Source: Mumia sp050632745
GTDB taxonomy: Bacteria; Actinomycetota; Actinomycetes; Propionibacteriales; Nocardioidaceae
DNA: 64,000 nucleotides
Direction of reading: 5' to 3'
Assembly (NCBI RefSeq): GCF_050632745.1
Contig: NZ_JBODSD010000006.1
Coordinates: 62,001-126,000 of the forward strand
Position numbers and translations under genes: made by a program. Below are positions 50,901 through 59,922 of the stretch, one piece after another; the stretch's first letter is position 1; each line of letters begins with the position of its first letter. Below the pieces are notes generated by a model, which made no database searches, was not told where the DNA came from, and saw only the letters and a program-made list of their open reading frames with translations.

Positions 50901-51061
50901 CGTCCGCGAAGGCCTCGGCGGCGCAGAAGCGCGCCGCGGCACGCGACGCTGCGGCGCCGGCCAAGAAGCCGGTCGCCAAGAAGGCTGCGGCCAAGAAGCC
51001 GGCGGCGAAGAAGGCTCCGGCGAAGAAGGCCGCTGCGACGAGGGCCGCCAAGAAGGCCTGA
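47963..51061 (+). CDS. uvrA: excinuclease ABC subunit A with lysine/alanine-rich tail
   Basis: 1032-residue damage-recognition ATPase of nucleotide excision repair. Two ABC modules: Walker A GLSGSGKSS (about 33-41) and GVSGSGKST (about 653-661); signatures LSGGEAQRIRL and LSGGEAQRVKL; Walker B LYVLDEPSIGLH and LYVLDEPTTGLH. Zinc modules have CPVCGEA, CPDCSGLG, CPTCGGTRL and CEACSGDG/CEVCHGARYN. Odd: residues about 983-1032 form a repetitive tail of AKK/PAKKA units, absent from the usual 950-residue UvrA, and likely to bind DNA or be disordered. GTG 47963 has AGGAAGG upstream. An intrinsic terminator lies in the leader. Confidence 0.97.
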   Translation: MADQLLIRGAREHNLKDVSLELPRDAMIVFTGLSGSGKSSLAFDTIFAEGQRRYVESLSAYARQFLGQMDKPDVDFIEGLSPAVSIDQKSTSRNPRSTVGTITEVYDYLRLLYARIGHPHCPVCGEAITKQTPQQIVDRIMELEEGTRFQVLAPVIRGRKGEYLDLFRQLQSQGYSRVRVDGQTHNLADEPPTLAKQKKHDIEVVVDRLAVKPTAQQRITDSVETALNLADGLVLLDFVDLPEDDAHRVRRFSEKLACPNDHPLAVDELEPRSFSFNAPFGACPDCSGLGTRMEVDPELVVPDPSLSLDDGAIAPWSAAHVADYFGRLIDALAEELGFTTATPFEDLPSSARKALLEGHPTQVHVHYRNRYGRERSYWSSFEGVIPYVVRRHAEAESDTTRERFEDYMREVPCPTCGGTRLKPVILGVTVRSATHGEKNIAEVSALSIEEAARYLSDLEMSERESQIGQHVLKEIHERLRFLLDVGLDYLSLDRAAGSLSGGEAQRIRLATQIGAGLVGVLYVLDEPSIGLHQRDNHRLIETLVRLRDLGNTLIVVEHDEDTIRASDWAVDIGPGAGEHGGQVIVSGTVEELFASEDSITGAYLSGRKEIAVPAERRPRREGHELVVRGAREHNLKGIDVAFPLGQLVAVTGVSGSGKSTLVNDILYTSLARTIHNARALPGRHKDITGIDLVDKIIHVDQSPIGRTPRSNPATYTGVWDHVRKLFAATPEAKVRGYQQGRFSFNVKGGRCEACSGDGTIKIEMNFLPDVYVPCEVCHGARYNRETLEVHYKGKTVADVLDMPIEEAKTFFEAIPAIARHLNTLVDVGLGYVRLGQPAPTLSGGEAQRVKLAAELQKRQTGRTLYVLDEPTTGLHFEDIRKLLGVLGRLVDQGNSVIVIEHNLDVIKTADWLIDMGPEGGNRGGTLVAEGTPEAIAAHPDSYTGQFLKPLLEGREAKQPALQPALDVAPGRIRTGSGRTASAKASAAQKRAAARDAAAPAKKPVAKKAAAKKPAAKKAPAKKAAATRAAKKA

Positions 51062-51178
51062 CGCCTCCGCGGCGACGGACGCCGCACGCCGGCACCGAAG
51101 TTGCGGGCACGCTTCGCCTGCGGTGATCGTTGAACCTTCCACCGAACGACGACGCACCGAACGAAGGGAAACGGCCTG

Positions 51179-51664
51179 ATGACCGACAGCAAGGTGAAGC
51201 GCCGCACGGTGATCCAAGGAGTGGGCCTGGTGGGTGGGACTGTCGTGGCCGGAGGGCTCCTCGCCGCCTGCGGCGGGGAGGACGACCCGTCCGGCGGCAG
51301 CACGAGCGCCGCGCCGCAGAGCGACCCGACGACGCCCGGGGGAGAGGCCACGACCGAGGCGGGCGCCGAGCCGACGGGCACCGAGCTCGGCCCGACCAGC
51401 GACGTCCCGGTGGGCAGCGCCGCCTACTTCAAGTCCGAGAACGTGCTCGTGTCCCAGCCCACGGAGGGGACGTTCGCGTGCTTCTCCGCCGTGTGCACCC
51501 ACCAGGGCTGTGCGGTCAACCTGGTCGAGGACGACAAGATGATCTGCACCTGCCACGGCAGCGAGTTCTCCGCCGCCGACGGGTCGGTCGAGCAGGGGCC
51601 TGCCGATCAGCCGTTGGAGTCCCGCGAGGTCCGTGTCGACGGGGACACGCTCTTCCTCGTCTGA
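51179..51664 (+). CDS. Rieske [2Fe-2S] lipoprotein
   Basis: 161-residue exported Rieske protein. The N-terminus VKRRTVIQGVGLVGGTVVAG is a twin-arginine-like signal, followed by the lipobox LAAC (about 29-32), so it is probably anchored by lipid outside the membrane. A low-complexity Ser/Thr/Gly/Glu linker (33-75) leads to the Rieske domain. Cluster ligands are CTHQGC (about 106) and CTCHGSEF (about 123), both complete. No cytochrome b partner is encoded nearby, so its electron partner is unknown. It sits between uvrA and uvrC, an arrangement common in actinobacteria, but unrelated to repair by any visible feature. GAAGGGAA precedes the ATG. Confidence 0.9.
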   Translation: MTDSKVKRRTVIQGVGLVGGTVVAGGLLAACGGEDDPSGGSTSAAPQSDPTTPGGEATTEAGAEPTGTELGPTSDVPVGSAAYFKSENVLVSQPTEGTFACFSAVCTHQGCAVNLVEDDKMICTCHGSEFSAADGSVEQGPADQPLESREVRVDGDTLFLV

Positions 51665-51676
51665 GACGACGTGCGC

Positions 51677-51716
51677 TACGCGGCGGCGTGCGGGGAGACC
51701 CGCGCGCCGCCGCGTA
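51677..51716 (+). terminator. hairpin terminator after the Rieske gene
   Basis: 18-bp arms (51677-51694, 51699-51716) with one mismatch and loop GAGA, 13 nt after the Rieske stop. No U tract. It separates this transcript from the leaderless uvrC promoter at 51737. Confidence 0.85.
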
Positions 51717-51748
51717 CCGCTGTCGGGGTCGGCTCGTAGGGTGGACGT

Positions 51749-53743
51749 GTGGCAGATCCAGCGACGTACCGGCCAGCGCCGGGTTCGATCCCCGATGCGC
51801 CCGGCGTCTACCGGTTCCGCGACGAGCACCGCCAGGTCGTCTACGTCGGCAAGGCCAAGTCGCTGCGCTCCCGGCTGTCGTCCTACTTCCAGGACATCGC
51901 CAACCTCCACCCGCGGACCCAGCAGATGGTGACGACCGCGGCCGGCGTCGAGTGGACCGTCGTCTCCAACGAGGTCGAGGCGCTGCAGCTCGAGTACACG
52001 TGGATCAAGGAGTACGACCCGCGGTTCAACGTGAAGTACCGCGACGACAAGTCCTACCCGTGGCTCGCGGTGACGCTCAACGAGGAGTTCCCGCGGGTCA
52101 TGGTCGGGCGCGGCGCCAAGCGCAAGGGCGTCCGCTACTTCGGGCCCTACAGCCACGCGTGGGCGATCCGCGAGACCGTCGACCTGCTGCTGCGGGTCTT
52201 CCCGATGCGCTCGTGCAGCAACGGCGTGTTCAAGCGGTCCGCGCAGATCGGGCGGCCGTGCCTCCTGGGCTACATCGGCAAGTGCTCCGCCCCCTGCGTC
52301 GGCCGGGTGAGCCCCGAGGAGCACCGCGAGATCGTCGACGACTTCTGCTCGTTCCTGGCCGGCAACACGGCGACCTACATCAAGCGTCTCGAGCGGGACA
52401 TGCGGGCGGCCGCGGGAGAGCAGGAGTACGAGCGCGCGGCGCGGCTGCGCGACGACATCGACGCCCTCCGCAAGGCCCTCGACAAGAACGCCGTCGTCCT
52501 CGGGGACGGCACCGACGCGGACGTGATCGCCCTGGCCGACGACCCGCTCGAGGTCGGCGTCCAGATCTTCTCCGTCCGCGGCGGGCGGATCCGCGGCCAG
52601 CGCGGCTGGGTCGCCGACAAGACCGACGACGCGGGCACCGGCGAGCTCGTCGAGCGGGCCATGATGAAGCTGTACGACGGTGAGCACGCCGACGCCATCC
52701 CGCGCGAGGTCCTCGTCCCCGCCCTCCCCGACGACGCCGACGCGGTGGCGGACTGGCTGACCCAGCAGCGGGGGAGCAGGGTGGCGGTCCGGGTCCCGCA
52801 GCGCGGCGACAAGCGTGCCCTGATGGAGACCGTCGAGCGCAACGCCAAGCAGTCCCTGGTCCTGCACAAGACCAAGCGGGCCAGCGACCTGACGACCCGC
52901 ACGCGTGCGCTCGAGGAGCTGCAGATGGCGCTCGGGCTCCCCGAGGCGCCGCTGCGCATCGAGTGCTACGACATCTCCAACCTGCAGGGCACCGAGGTCG
53001 TCGCGTCGATGGTCGTGTTCGAGGACGGGCTGCCGCGCAAGAGCGAGTACCGGCGCTTCGTCATCCGCGGCGTCGACGGACAGAACGACGTGGCGTCGAT
53101 GCACGAGACGATCACGCGGCGCTTCCGTCGCTACCTCGACGAGCGGGCAGCGCTCGCGGCACCGGAGCTCGGCGCCGACGACGAGGCGGAGCCGGAGGGC
53201 CCCGCGCTCGTCGACCCCGACACCGGCAAGCCGCGCAAGTTCGCGTACGCCCCTGGGCTGGTCGTCGTCGACGGCGGACCGCCGCAGGTCGCGGCGGCGT
53301 ACGACGCGATGCGCCAGCTCGGGGTCGACGACATCCCGCTCTGCGGACTCGCGAAGCGTCTCGAGGAGGTGTGGCTCCCCGGTCAGGAGGACCCCGTGAT
53401 CCTCCCGCGGACGAGCGAGGGGCTCTACCTGCTCCAGCGCGTGCGCGACGAGGCGCACCGTTTTGCGATCACCCACCACCGGGGCCGGCGTTCCCGCACC
53501 ATGGTGGAGAGCGTCCTCGACGACGTGCCGGGCCTCGGGGAGGTGCGGCGCAAGGCGCTCCTGCGACGGTTCGGCTCGCTCAAGAAGCTGCGTGCCGCCA
53601 CCGTCGAGGAGATCGCGGCCGTGCCCGGCTTCGGACCACGCACCGCCGCCGCGGTGGTGGAGGCACTCGCAGGGGAGCGGGCCACGCCGACCGCCCCGGC
53701 GATCAACATGACGACCGGCGAGATCCTCGAGGAGGGGTCGTGA
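51749..53743 (+). CDS. uvrC: excinuclease ABC subunit C
   Basis: 664-residue dual-incision nuclease of nucleotide excision repair. The N-terminal GIY-YIG nuclease has PGVYRFRDEHRQVVYVGKAKSLRSRLSSYF (about 17-50). A Cys-rich insert follows (CSNGVF, CLLGYIGKCSAPC), then the UVR motif for UvrB (EYERAARLRDDIDALRKAL). The RNase H-like second nuclease has CYDISNLQGTEVVASMVVFEDG and VVDGGPPQ. The C-terminal helix-hairpin-helix pair (LDDVPGLGEVRRKALLRRFGS, IAAVPGFGPRTAAAV) binds DNA. GTG 51749 has TAGGGT (51737-51742) exactly 6 nt upstream. Its stop overlaps rapZ, making a uvrC-rapZ-yvcK-whiA run. Confidence 0.97.
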   Translation: MADPATYRPAPGSIPDAPGVYRFRDEHRQVVYVGKAKSLRSRLSSYFQDIANLHPRTQQMVTTAAGVEWTVVSNEVEALQLEYTWIKEYDPRFNVKYRDDKSYPWLAVTLNEEFPRVMVGRGAKRKGVRYFGPYSHAWAIRETVDLLLRVFPMRSCSNGVFKRSAQIGRPCLLGYIGKCSAPCVGRVSPEEHREIVDDFCSFLAGNTATYIKRLERDMRAAAGEQEYERAARLRDDIDALRKALDKNAVVLGDGTDADVIALADDPLEVGVQIFSVRGGRIRGQRGWVADKTDDAGTGELVERAMMKLYDGEHADAIPREVLVPALPDDADAVADWLTQQRGSRVAVRVPQRGDKRALMETVERNAKQSLVLHKTKRASDLTTRTRALEELQMALGLPEAPLRIECYDISNLQGTEVVASMVVFEDGLPRKSEYRRFVIRGVDGQNDVASMHETITRRFRRYLDERAALAAPELGADDEAEPEGPALVDPDTGKPRKFAYAPGLVVVDGGPPQVAAAYDAMRQLGVDDIPLCGLAKRLEEVWLPGQEDPVILPRTSEGLYLLQRVRDEAHRFAITHHRGRRSRTMVESVLDDVPGLGEVRRKALLRRFGSLKKLRAATVEEIAAVPGFGPRTAAAVVEALAGERATPTAPAINMTTGEILEEGS

Positions 53744-54624
53744 GCGTCTCGGGAACCAGTACGTCGGGGGTGGAGGAGCTCGTCCTCGTGACCGGCATGA
53801 CCGGCGCGGGGCGCAGCACGGTGGCCAAGGTCCTGGAGGACCTCGGCTACTTCGTCGTCGACAACCTCCCGCCCCAGCTGCTCGGCGACGCGGTCGCGCT
53901 CTTCGGCCAGAACCACGCCGCGACCCGACTCGGCGTCGTCGTCGACGCGCGCTCGCGCCAGTTCTTCTCGGCGCTGTCCGGGGCGCTGGAGAGCCTGCGC
54001 AAGGAGGGCCTGCGCTCGACGGTGATCTACGTCGAGGCGTCCGACGAGGTGCTGGTGCGCCGCCAGGAGGCCGCACGACGCCCGCACCCCCTCCGTACCG
54101 AGGGGAGGCTCCTCGACGGCTTCCGCGTGGAGCGTGAGCTCCTGCGCGACCTGCGCTCGCAGGCCGACCTGGTCGTGGACACCACGCGGCTCAACGTCCA
54201 CCAGCTGTCCGCGCGCGTCTCGGCCGCCTTCGAGGACCCCGAGCAGCACCCGCTCCGGGCGACGGTGGTGTCGTTCGGCTTCAAGTACGGCATCCCGGTC
54301 GACGCCGACATGGTCGCCGACATGCGCTTCCTCCCCAACCCCTACTGGGTGGACTCCCTGCGACCGCTCAGCGGCCTCGACCCGGAGGTCAGCGAGTACG
54401 TCCTCCAGCAGCCCGACGCGCTGCCGTTCCTCGACCAGTACGAGGCGCTCCTCGCGACCCTGACCGACGGGTTCGTCCGCGAGAACAAGCGCTTCCTCTC
54501 GCTCGCGATCGGCTGCACCGGCGGGCGACACCGCAGCGTCGCCATGGCGGAGGCGCTCGGCGAGCGCCTGCGCGCGCACGACGTCCGCACGCTCGTCGTC
54601 CACCGCGACCTGGGGCGCGAGTGA
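53740..54624 (+). CDS. rapZ: RapZ-family nucleotide-binding protein
   Basis: 294-residue P-loop protein. In E. coli RapZ directs GlmZ sRNA decay and so controls glucosamine-6-phosphate synthesis; the actinobacterial role is less clear. The P-loop is GMTGAGRSTVAK (about 23-34), with Arg where the canonical Walker A has Lys; this is common in actinobacterial members. LGYFVVDNLPPQL, FSFGFKYGIPVDADMVADMRFLPNPYW and CTGGRHRSVAMAEAL are hallmark segments; the last is a phosphatase-like loop. GTG 53740 overlaps the uvrC stop by 4 bp (GTGA), with GGAGGGG upstream. The stop in turn overlaps yvcK. This order is conserved in actinobacteria and firmicutes. Confidence 0.93.
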   Translation: MSVSGTSTSGVEELVLVTGMTGAGRSTVAKVLEDLGYFVVDNLPPQLLGDAVALFGQNHAATRLGVVVDARSRQFFSALSGALESLRKEGLRSTVIYVEASDEVLVRRQEAARRPHPLRTEGRLLDGFRVERELLRDLRSQADLVVDTTRLNVHQLSARVSAAFEDPEQHPLRATVVSFGFKYGIPVDADMVADMRFLPNPYWVDSLRPLSGLDPEVSEYVLQQPDALPFLDQYEALLATLTDGFVRENKRFLSLAIGCTGGRHRSVAMAEALGERLRAHDVRTLVVHRDLGRE

Positions 54625-55598
54625 GCACCCCCGCGCGCCGCGTCGGGCCGGGTGCGTCCACGACGACGCAGCGGAAGGTCGTCGCCATGGGCGGCGGGCA
54701 CGGGCTCGCGGCCAGCCTGTCGGCCCTGCGCTACCTCCCGGGCGAGATCACGGCGGTCGTCACCGTCGCCGACAACGGCGGGAGCTCCGGCCGGCTGCGG
54801 CGGGAGCTGGGCGTGCTGCCTCCGGGCGACCTCCGGCAGGCCCTCGCGGCGCTGTGCGGGGAGGACGAGTGGGGGCGCACGTGGGCCCGGGTCCTGCAGC
54901 ACCGGTTCGAGACCGGCGGCGAGCTCGACGGGCACGCGCTCGGCAACCTCCTCATCGCGGGGCTGTGGGAGCTGCTGGGCGACCACGTGGACGGCCTCGA
55001 CTGGATCGGGCGGCTCCTGGGCTCGCGAGGGCGGGTGCTGCCCATGAGCTCGATCCCGCTCGACATCGAGGCCACGGTCCGCCGCGCGGACGGCGAGATC
55101 GAGATCGTCCGAGGACAGGCCGAGGTCGCGACCACGTCCGGCGACGTGATGGGTGTCCGGCTGGACCCGACCGATCCTCCAGCCTCGCTCCCGGCGCTGC
55201 AGGCGGTCCGCGAGGCCGACTGGGTCGTGGTCGGGCCGGGCTCGTGGTTCACCAGCGTGATCCCCAACCTGCTGGTGCCCGACCTCTCGCGCGCCCTGCA
55301 CGAGACGTCGGCCGAGCGCATGCTCGTGCTCAACCTGGAGGCGCAGCCGGGGGAGACGGAGGGCTTCTCGCCGGAACGCCATCTCGAGGTGATCGGCGAG
55401 CACGCCCCCCAGCTCGGCGTCGACGTGGTCCTCGCCGACCGGGACGCGGTGGGCGACGTCGCCAGCCTGCGCGCCGCGGCGAAGGACCTGGGCGCCGAGG
55501 TCGTGCTCGACGCTCTGGCCCAGGGCGACGGGTCCGCACGCCACGACCCGCTGCGGCTCGCGGCAGCGTACGAGCGCATCATGCGGATGCCCGTGTGA
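54621..55598 (+). CDS. yvcK: YvcK family gluconeogenesis factor
   Basis: 325-residue UDP-sugar/nucleotide-binding protein of the CofD-like family. The nucleotide-binding part is VVAMGGGHGLAASLSALRYL (about 20-39), then VVTVADNGGSSGRLRRELG and PGDLRQALAALCGED. ELDGHALGNLLIAGLWELLG and VVGPGSWFTSVIPNLLVP complete the pattern. In Bacillus and Mycobacterium it links carbon metabolism with cell-wall synthesis and binds UDP-GlcNAc. GTG 54621 overlaps the rapZ stop. Next is whiA after 133 bp. Placed between rapZ and whiA in nearly all Gram-positives. Confidence 0.95.
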   Translation: MSTPARRVGPGASTTTQRKVVAMGGGHGLAASLSALRYLPGEITAVVTVADNGGSSGRLRRELGVLPPGDLRQALAALCGEDEWGRTWARVLQHRFETGGELDGHALGNLLIAGLWELLGDHVDGLDWIGRLLGSRGRVLPMSSIPLDIEATVRRADGEIEIVRGQAEVATTSGDVMGVRLDPTDPPASLPALQAVREADWVVVGPGSWFTSVIPNLLVPDLSRALHETSAERMLVLNLEAQPGETEGFSPERHLEVIGEHAPQLGVDVVLADRDAVGDVASLRAAAKDLGAEVVLDALAQGDGSARHDPLRLAAAYERIMRMPV

Positions 55599-55731
55599 GG
55601 GCGCTCACGCCCGCACCGGAGACCGACCAAGACGACCGTGCAGGTGCCCACGGGCGCTCCGCCGCGCGCGTACAGTGGCGCAGGGGGGATCCACGTTCGG
55701 GGCCGACGAGGACAATCGGAGGAGTACGCCC

Positions 55732-56718
55732 ATGGCGATGACAGCACAGGTGAAGTCGGAGCTGTCCAGCACATCGGTCACCAAGGCGTGCTGCCGCAAG
55801 GCGGAGGTCTCGTCCCTCTTGAGGTTCGGCGGTGGGCTGCACCTGGTGGGCGGCGCGATCGTCGTGGAGGCCGAGGTCGACACCGGCGCCGCCGCGCGCC
55901 GGCTGCGCAACGACATCGCGGACGTCTACGGGCACGCCAGCGAGGTTCAGGTGCTCCAGGGCACCGGCATCCGCAAGGGCACCCGGTGGGTCGTCCGCGT
56001 CGTCCGTGACGGCGCCGCGCTGGCCCGTCAGACCGGGCTGCTGGACGCCGCCAACCGGCCTGTCCGCGGACTGCCGCCGCAGGTCGTCTCCGGCGCCACC
56101 TGCGACGCGGTCGCCGCATGGCGCGGCGCGTTCCTGGCCCGCGGCTCGCTGACCGAGCCGGGACGATCGTCGGCGCTGGAGGTCACGTGCCCGGGGCCGG
56201 AGGCCGCTCTCGCGCTGGTCGGCGCCGCCCGCAGGCTCGGCATCCAGGGCAAGGCCCGCGAGGTCCGCGGCGTCGACCGCGTCGTCATCCGCGACGGCGA
56301 GGCGATCGGGGCGCTGCTCACGCGGCTGGGGGCGCACGAGTCCCTGCTGGCGTGGGAGGAGCGCCGGATGCGCCGCGAGGTCCGGGCCACGGCCAACCGC
56401 CTCGCCAACTTCGACGACGCCAACCTGCGGCGCTCGGCGCGCGCCGCGGTGGCCGCCGGCGCCCGGGTGGAGCGGGCGCTCGAGATCCTGGGCGACGACG
56501 TCCCCGACCACCTGAGCACCGCGGGCCGGTTGCGCGTCGAGCACAAGCAGGCGAGCCTGGAGGAGCTGGGCCAGCTCCACGACCCGGCACTGACGAAGGA
56601 CGCGATCGCGGGCCGGATCCGACGCTTGCTGGCCATGGCCGACAAGCGTGCGGCCGACCTCGGGATCCCGGACACGGAGGCCAGCCTCACCGACGAGATG
56701 CTGGCCGACGGTGCGTGA
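55732..56718 (+). CDS. whiA: DNA-binding protein WhiA
   Basis: 328-residue regulator, essential for sporulation septation in Streptomyces and widely conserved in Gram-positives that do not sporulate. The N-terminal LAGLIDADG-like domain spans about 5-200 (KACCRKAEVSSLLRFGGGLHL, GATCDAVAAWRGAFLARGSLTEPGRS). The C-terminal helix-turn-helix region (about 215-325) has RATANRLANFDDANLRRSARAA and LEELGQLHDPALTKDAIAGRIRRLL. ATG 55732 was chosen, with GGAGG (55718-55722) 9 nt upstream; a second ATG at 55738 is possible. It ends a run starting at uvrC and is followed by gap after 109 bp. Confidence 0.95.
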   Translation: MAMTAQVKSELSSTSVTKACCRKAEVSSLLRFGGGLHLVGGAIVVEAEVDTGAAARRLRNDIADVYGHASEVQVLQGTGIRKGTRWVVRVVRDGAALARQTGLLDAANRPVRGLPPQVVSGATCDAVAAWRGAFLARGSLTEPGRSSALEVTCPGPEAALALVGAARRLGIQGKAREVRGVDRVVIRDGEAIGALLTRLGAHESLLAWEERRMRREVRATANRLANFDDANLRRSARAAVAAGARVERALEILGDDVPDHLSTAGRLRVEHKQASLEELGQLHDPALTKDAIAGRIRRLLAMADKRAADLGIPDTEASLTDEMLADGA

Positions 56719-56827
56719 TTCTCGCCCTGCGACGCCGTGTGCGTGGTCGTCCTGGGCCCGCGATAGGGTCGTGTCGATCGTCAAAGTCGATCAACAGCCT
56801 GATGAGTGATCCTCGAAGGAGAGCGTC
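56719..56827 (+). promoter_or_regulatory. gap promoter region
   Basis: 109 bp. TAGGGT (56764-56769) is a candidate -10. GATCGTCAAAGTCGATC (56777-56793) is an imperfect short palindrome near the presumed start site. AAGGAGAG (56815-56822) is the ribosome site before GTG 56828. Confidence 0.45.
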
Positions 56828-57832
<1,005 letters not shown>

Positions 57833-57879
57833 GCGACGCCTGACGAGATTCCGACCGAGCACCGCCTCCTGGGAGACCT

Positions 57880-59070
57880 GTGAAGACGATCGACGACCTC
57901 GGTGACCTGCGCGGCAAGCGCGTGCTGGTCCGCAGCGACCTCAACGTGCCGCTCGACGGCGCGACCATCACCGACGACGGCCGTGTGCGGGCGAGCGTCC
58001 CGACGATCCGCCGCCTCGCCGACGCGGGTGCCAAGGTCGTCGTGATGGCCCACCTGGGCCGCCCCAAGGGTGCGCCGGACCCGGCGTACTCGCTGGAGCC
58101 GGTCGCGGTGCGCCTCGCCGAGCTGCTCGGCAAGGACGTGACGTTCGCGAGCGACACGGTGGGCGCGTCCGCACAGGAGGTCGTGGCCGGTCTGGGAGAC
58201 GGCGAGGTCGCCGTCCTCGAGAACGTCCGCTTCAACGCGGGCGAGACGAGCAAGGACGCCGCGGAGCGCGGAGCGTTCGCCGACGAGCTCGCGGCGCTCG
58301 GCGACGCGTTCGTGTCCGACGGCTTCGGCGTGGTGCACCGCAAGCAGGCCAGCGTGTACGACATCGCCGAGCGGCTTCCGGCCGCCGCCGGGGGCCTGGT
58401 CCTCGCCGAGGTCGACGTGCTGCGCCGGCTGACCGAGGACCCGGAGCGCCCCTACACGGTCGTGCTCGGCGGGTCGAAGGTCTCGGACAAGCTCGGGGTC
58501 ATCGACAACCTCATCGAGAAGGCCGACGCGCTGCTGATCGGCGGCGGGATGGTCTTCACGTTCCTCGCCGCGCAGGGCTACGGGGTGGGGTCGTCGCTGC
58601 TGGAGTCCGACCAGATCGACACGGTCAAGGGCTACCTCGCCCGTGCCGCCGAGAAGGGCGTCGACATCGTGCTGCCGACCGACGTCGTCGTGGCGCCGGA
58701 GTTCTCCGCCGACGCCCCTCCGACCACGGTCGCCGCGGACGCGATGCCGGCTGACCAGATGGGTCTCGACATCGGTCCCGAGTCGAGCGAGGCGTTCGCG
58801 GCCCGCGTCGCGGCGTCGCGGACGGTCTTCTGGAACGGGCCGATGGGCGTGTTCGAGTTCCCGGCCTTCGCCGGGGGCACCAAGGCGGTCGCGCAGGCGC
58901 TCACCGAGGTCGACGGGCTCTCCGTCGTCGGCGGTGGCGACTCGGCGGCCGCCGTGCGGCGGCTCGGCTTCGCCGACGACCAGTTCGGTCACATCTCGAC
59001 CGGTGGTGGCGCGTCCCTCGAGTTCCTCGAGGGACGCGAGCTCCCCGGCCTGCAGGTCCTGGAGGGCTGA
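57880..59070 (+). CDS. pgk: phosphoglycerate kinase
   Basis: 396-residue enzyme forming ATP from 1,3-bisphosphoglycerate. RVLVRSDLNVPLDG (14-27) and MAHLGRPKG (about 56-64) bind the substrate phosphates; FVSDGFGVVHRKQAS and VVLGGSKVSDKLGVI are typical. FWNGPMGVFEFPAF and SVVGGGDSAAAVRRLG (about 350) are at the nucleotide site. The C-terminal GGGASLEFLEGRELPGL is complete. The Phe-Gly-Val-Val-His in place of the usual 'FGtaHR' is a minor variation. GTG 57880 after GGGAG. Middle of the glycolytic operon. Confidence 0.97.
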   Translation: MKTIDDLGDLRGKRVLVRSDLNVPLDGATITDDGRVRASVPTIRRLADAGAKVVVMAHLGRPKGAPDPAYSLEPVAVRLAELLGKDVTFASDTVGASAQEVVAGLGDGEVAVLENVRFNAGETSKDAAERGAFADELAALGDAFVSDGFGVVHRKQASVYDIAERLPAAAGGLVLAEVDVLRRLTEDPERPYTVVLGGSKVSDKLGVIDNLIEKADALLIGGGMVFTFLAAQGYGVGSSLLESDQIDTVKGYLARAAEKGVDIVLPTDVVVAPEFSADAPPTTVAADAMPADQMGLDIGPESSEAFAARVAASRTVFWNGPMGVFEFPAFAGGTKAVAQALTEVDGLSVVGGGDSAAAVRRLGFADDQFGHISTGGGASLEFLEGRELPGLQVLEG

Positions 59071-59075
59071 CGACG

Positions 59076-59882
59076 ATGGCGCAGACGCGCACCCCGCTGA
59101 TCGCGGGCAACTGGAAGATGAACCTCAACCACCAGGAGGCTGTCGTCCTGGTGCAGAAGCTCGCCTGGGTCCTCCAGGACAAGAAGCACGACTACGAGAA
59201 GGCCGAGGTCACGGTCGTCCCGCCGTTCACCGACCTGCGCAGCGTGCAGACGATCGTCGACGGCGACCGGATGAAGATCCGCTACGGCGCTCAGGACGTC
59301 TCGGTCCACGACGCCGGCGCCTACACGGGTGAGATCTCGGCGGCGATGCTGGCCAAGCTCGGCTGCTCCTACGTCGTGGTCGGCCACTCCGAGCGCCGCG
59401 AGTACCACGGCGAGGACGACGCGCTCGTGGCGGCGAAGGCGCTCAAGGCCGTCGATGCGGGCATCACTCCGATCGTGTGCGTCGGGGAGGGGCTCGACGT
59501 CCGCAACGAGGGCGCGCACGTCCCGCACTGCACCCAGCAGGTCGAGGGCTCGCTCGCCGGCATGACGCCGGACCAGGTCGCGGACGCGGTCATCGCGTAC
59601 GAGCCGGTCTGGGCGATCGGCACGGGTGAGGTCGCCACCCCCGAGGACGCGCAGGAGGTCTGCGGCGCGATCCGTGAGCAGGTTGCCAAGACGTGGTCCT
59701 CCCAGGCCGCGGAGCGGGTGCGTATCCTGTACGGAGGATCGGTGAAGGCAGCGAACGCGGCCGCGATCATGGCGCAGCCCGACGTGGACGGCGCCCTGGT
59801 CGGGGGAGCGAGCCTCCAGGCGGAGGAGTTCGCTGCGATCTGCCGGTTCTACGACCTCCCCGACCTGTCGGGCGTGGCCTGA
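59076..59882 (+). CDS. tpiA: triosephosphate isomerase
   Basis: 268-residue TIM barrel. LIAGNWKMNLN (8-18) with the catalytic Lys; VVGHSERREYH (His about 100) and YEPVWAIGTGEVATPEDAQE (Glu about 173) form the active site; ILYGGSVKAANAAAIM and VDGALVGGASL bind phosphate. Length is slightly above the usual 250, with a short insertion near 105-120 (HGEDDALVAAKALKA is normal). Starts 5 bp after pgk. Interconverts DHAP and glyceraldehyde-3-phosphate. Confidence 0.97.
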   Translation: MAQTRTPLIAGNWKMNLNHQEAVVLVQKLAWVLQDKKHDYEKAEVTVVPPFTDLRSVQTIVDGDRMKIRYGAQDVSVHDAGAYTGEISAAMLAKLGCSYVVVGHSERREYHGEDDALVAAKALKAVDAGITPIVCVGEGLDVRNEGAHVPHCTQQVEGSLAGMTPDQVADAVIAYEPVWAIGTGEVATPEDAQEVCGAIREQVAKTWSSQAAERVRILYGGSVKAANAAAIMAQPDVDGALVGGASLQAEEFAAICRFYDLPDLSGVA

Positions 59883-59922
59883 GCCATCCCGACCGTACGA
59901 CGCGACCAAAGGACGATCCCTC

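Noticed and set aside
48752..54076. A 1774-codon minus-strand open frame
   Set aside because: Antisense shadow of uvrA, Rieske, uvrC and rapZ; no recognisable domain.
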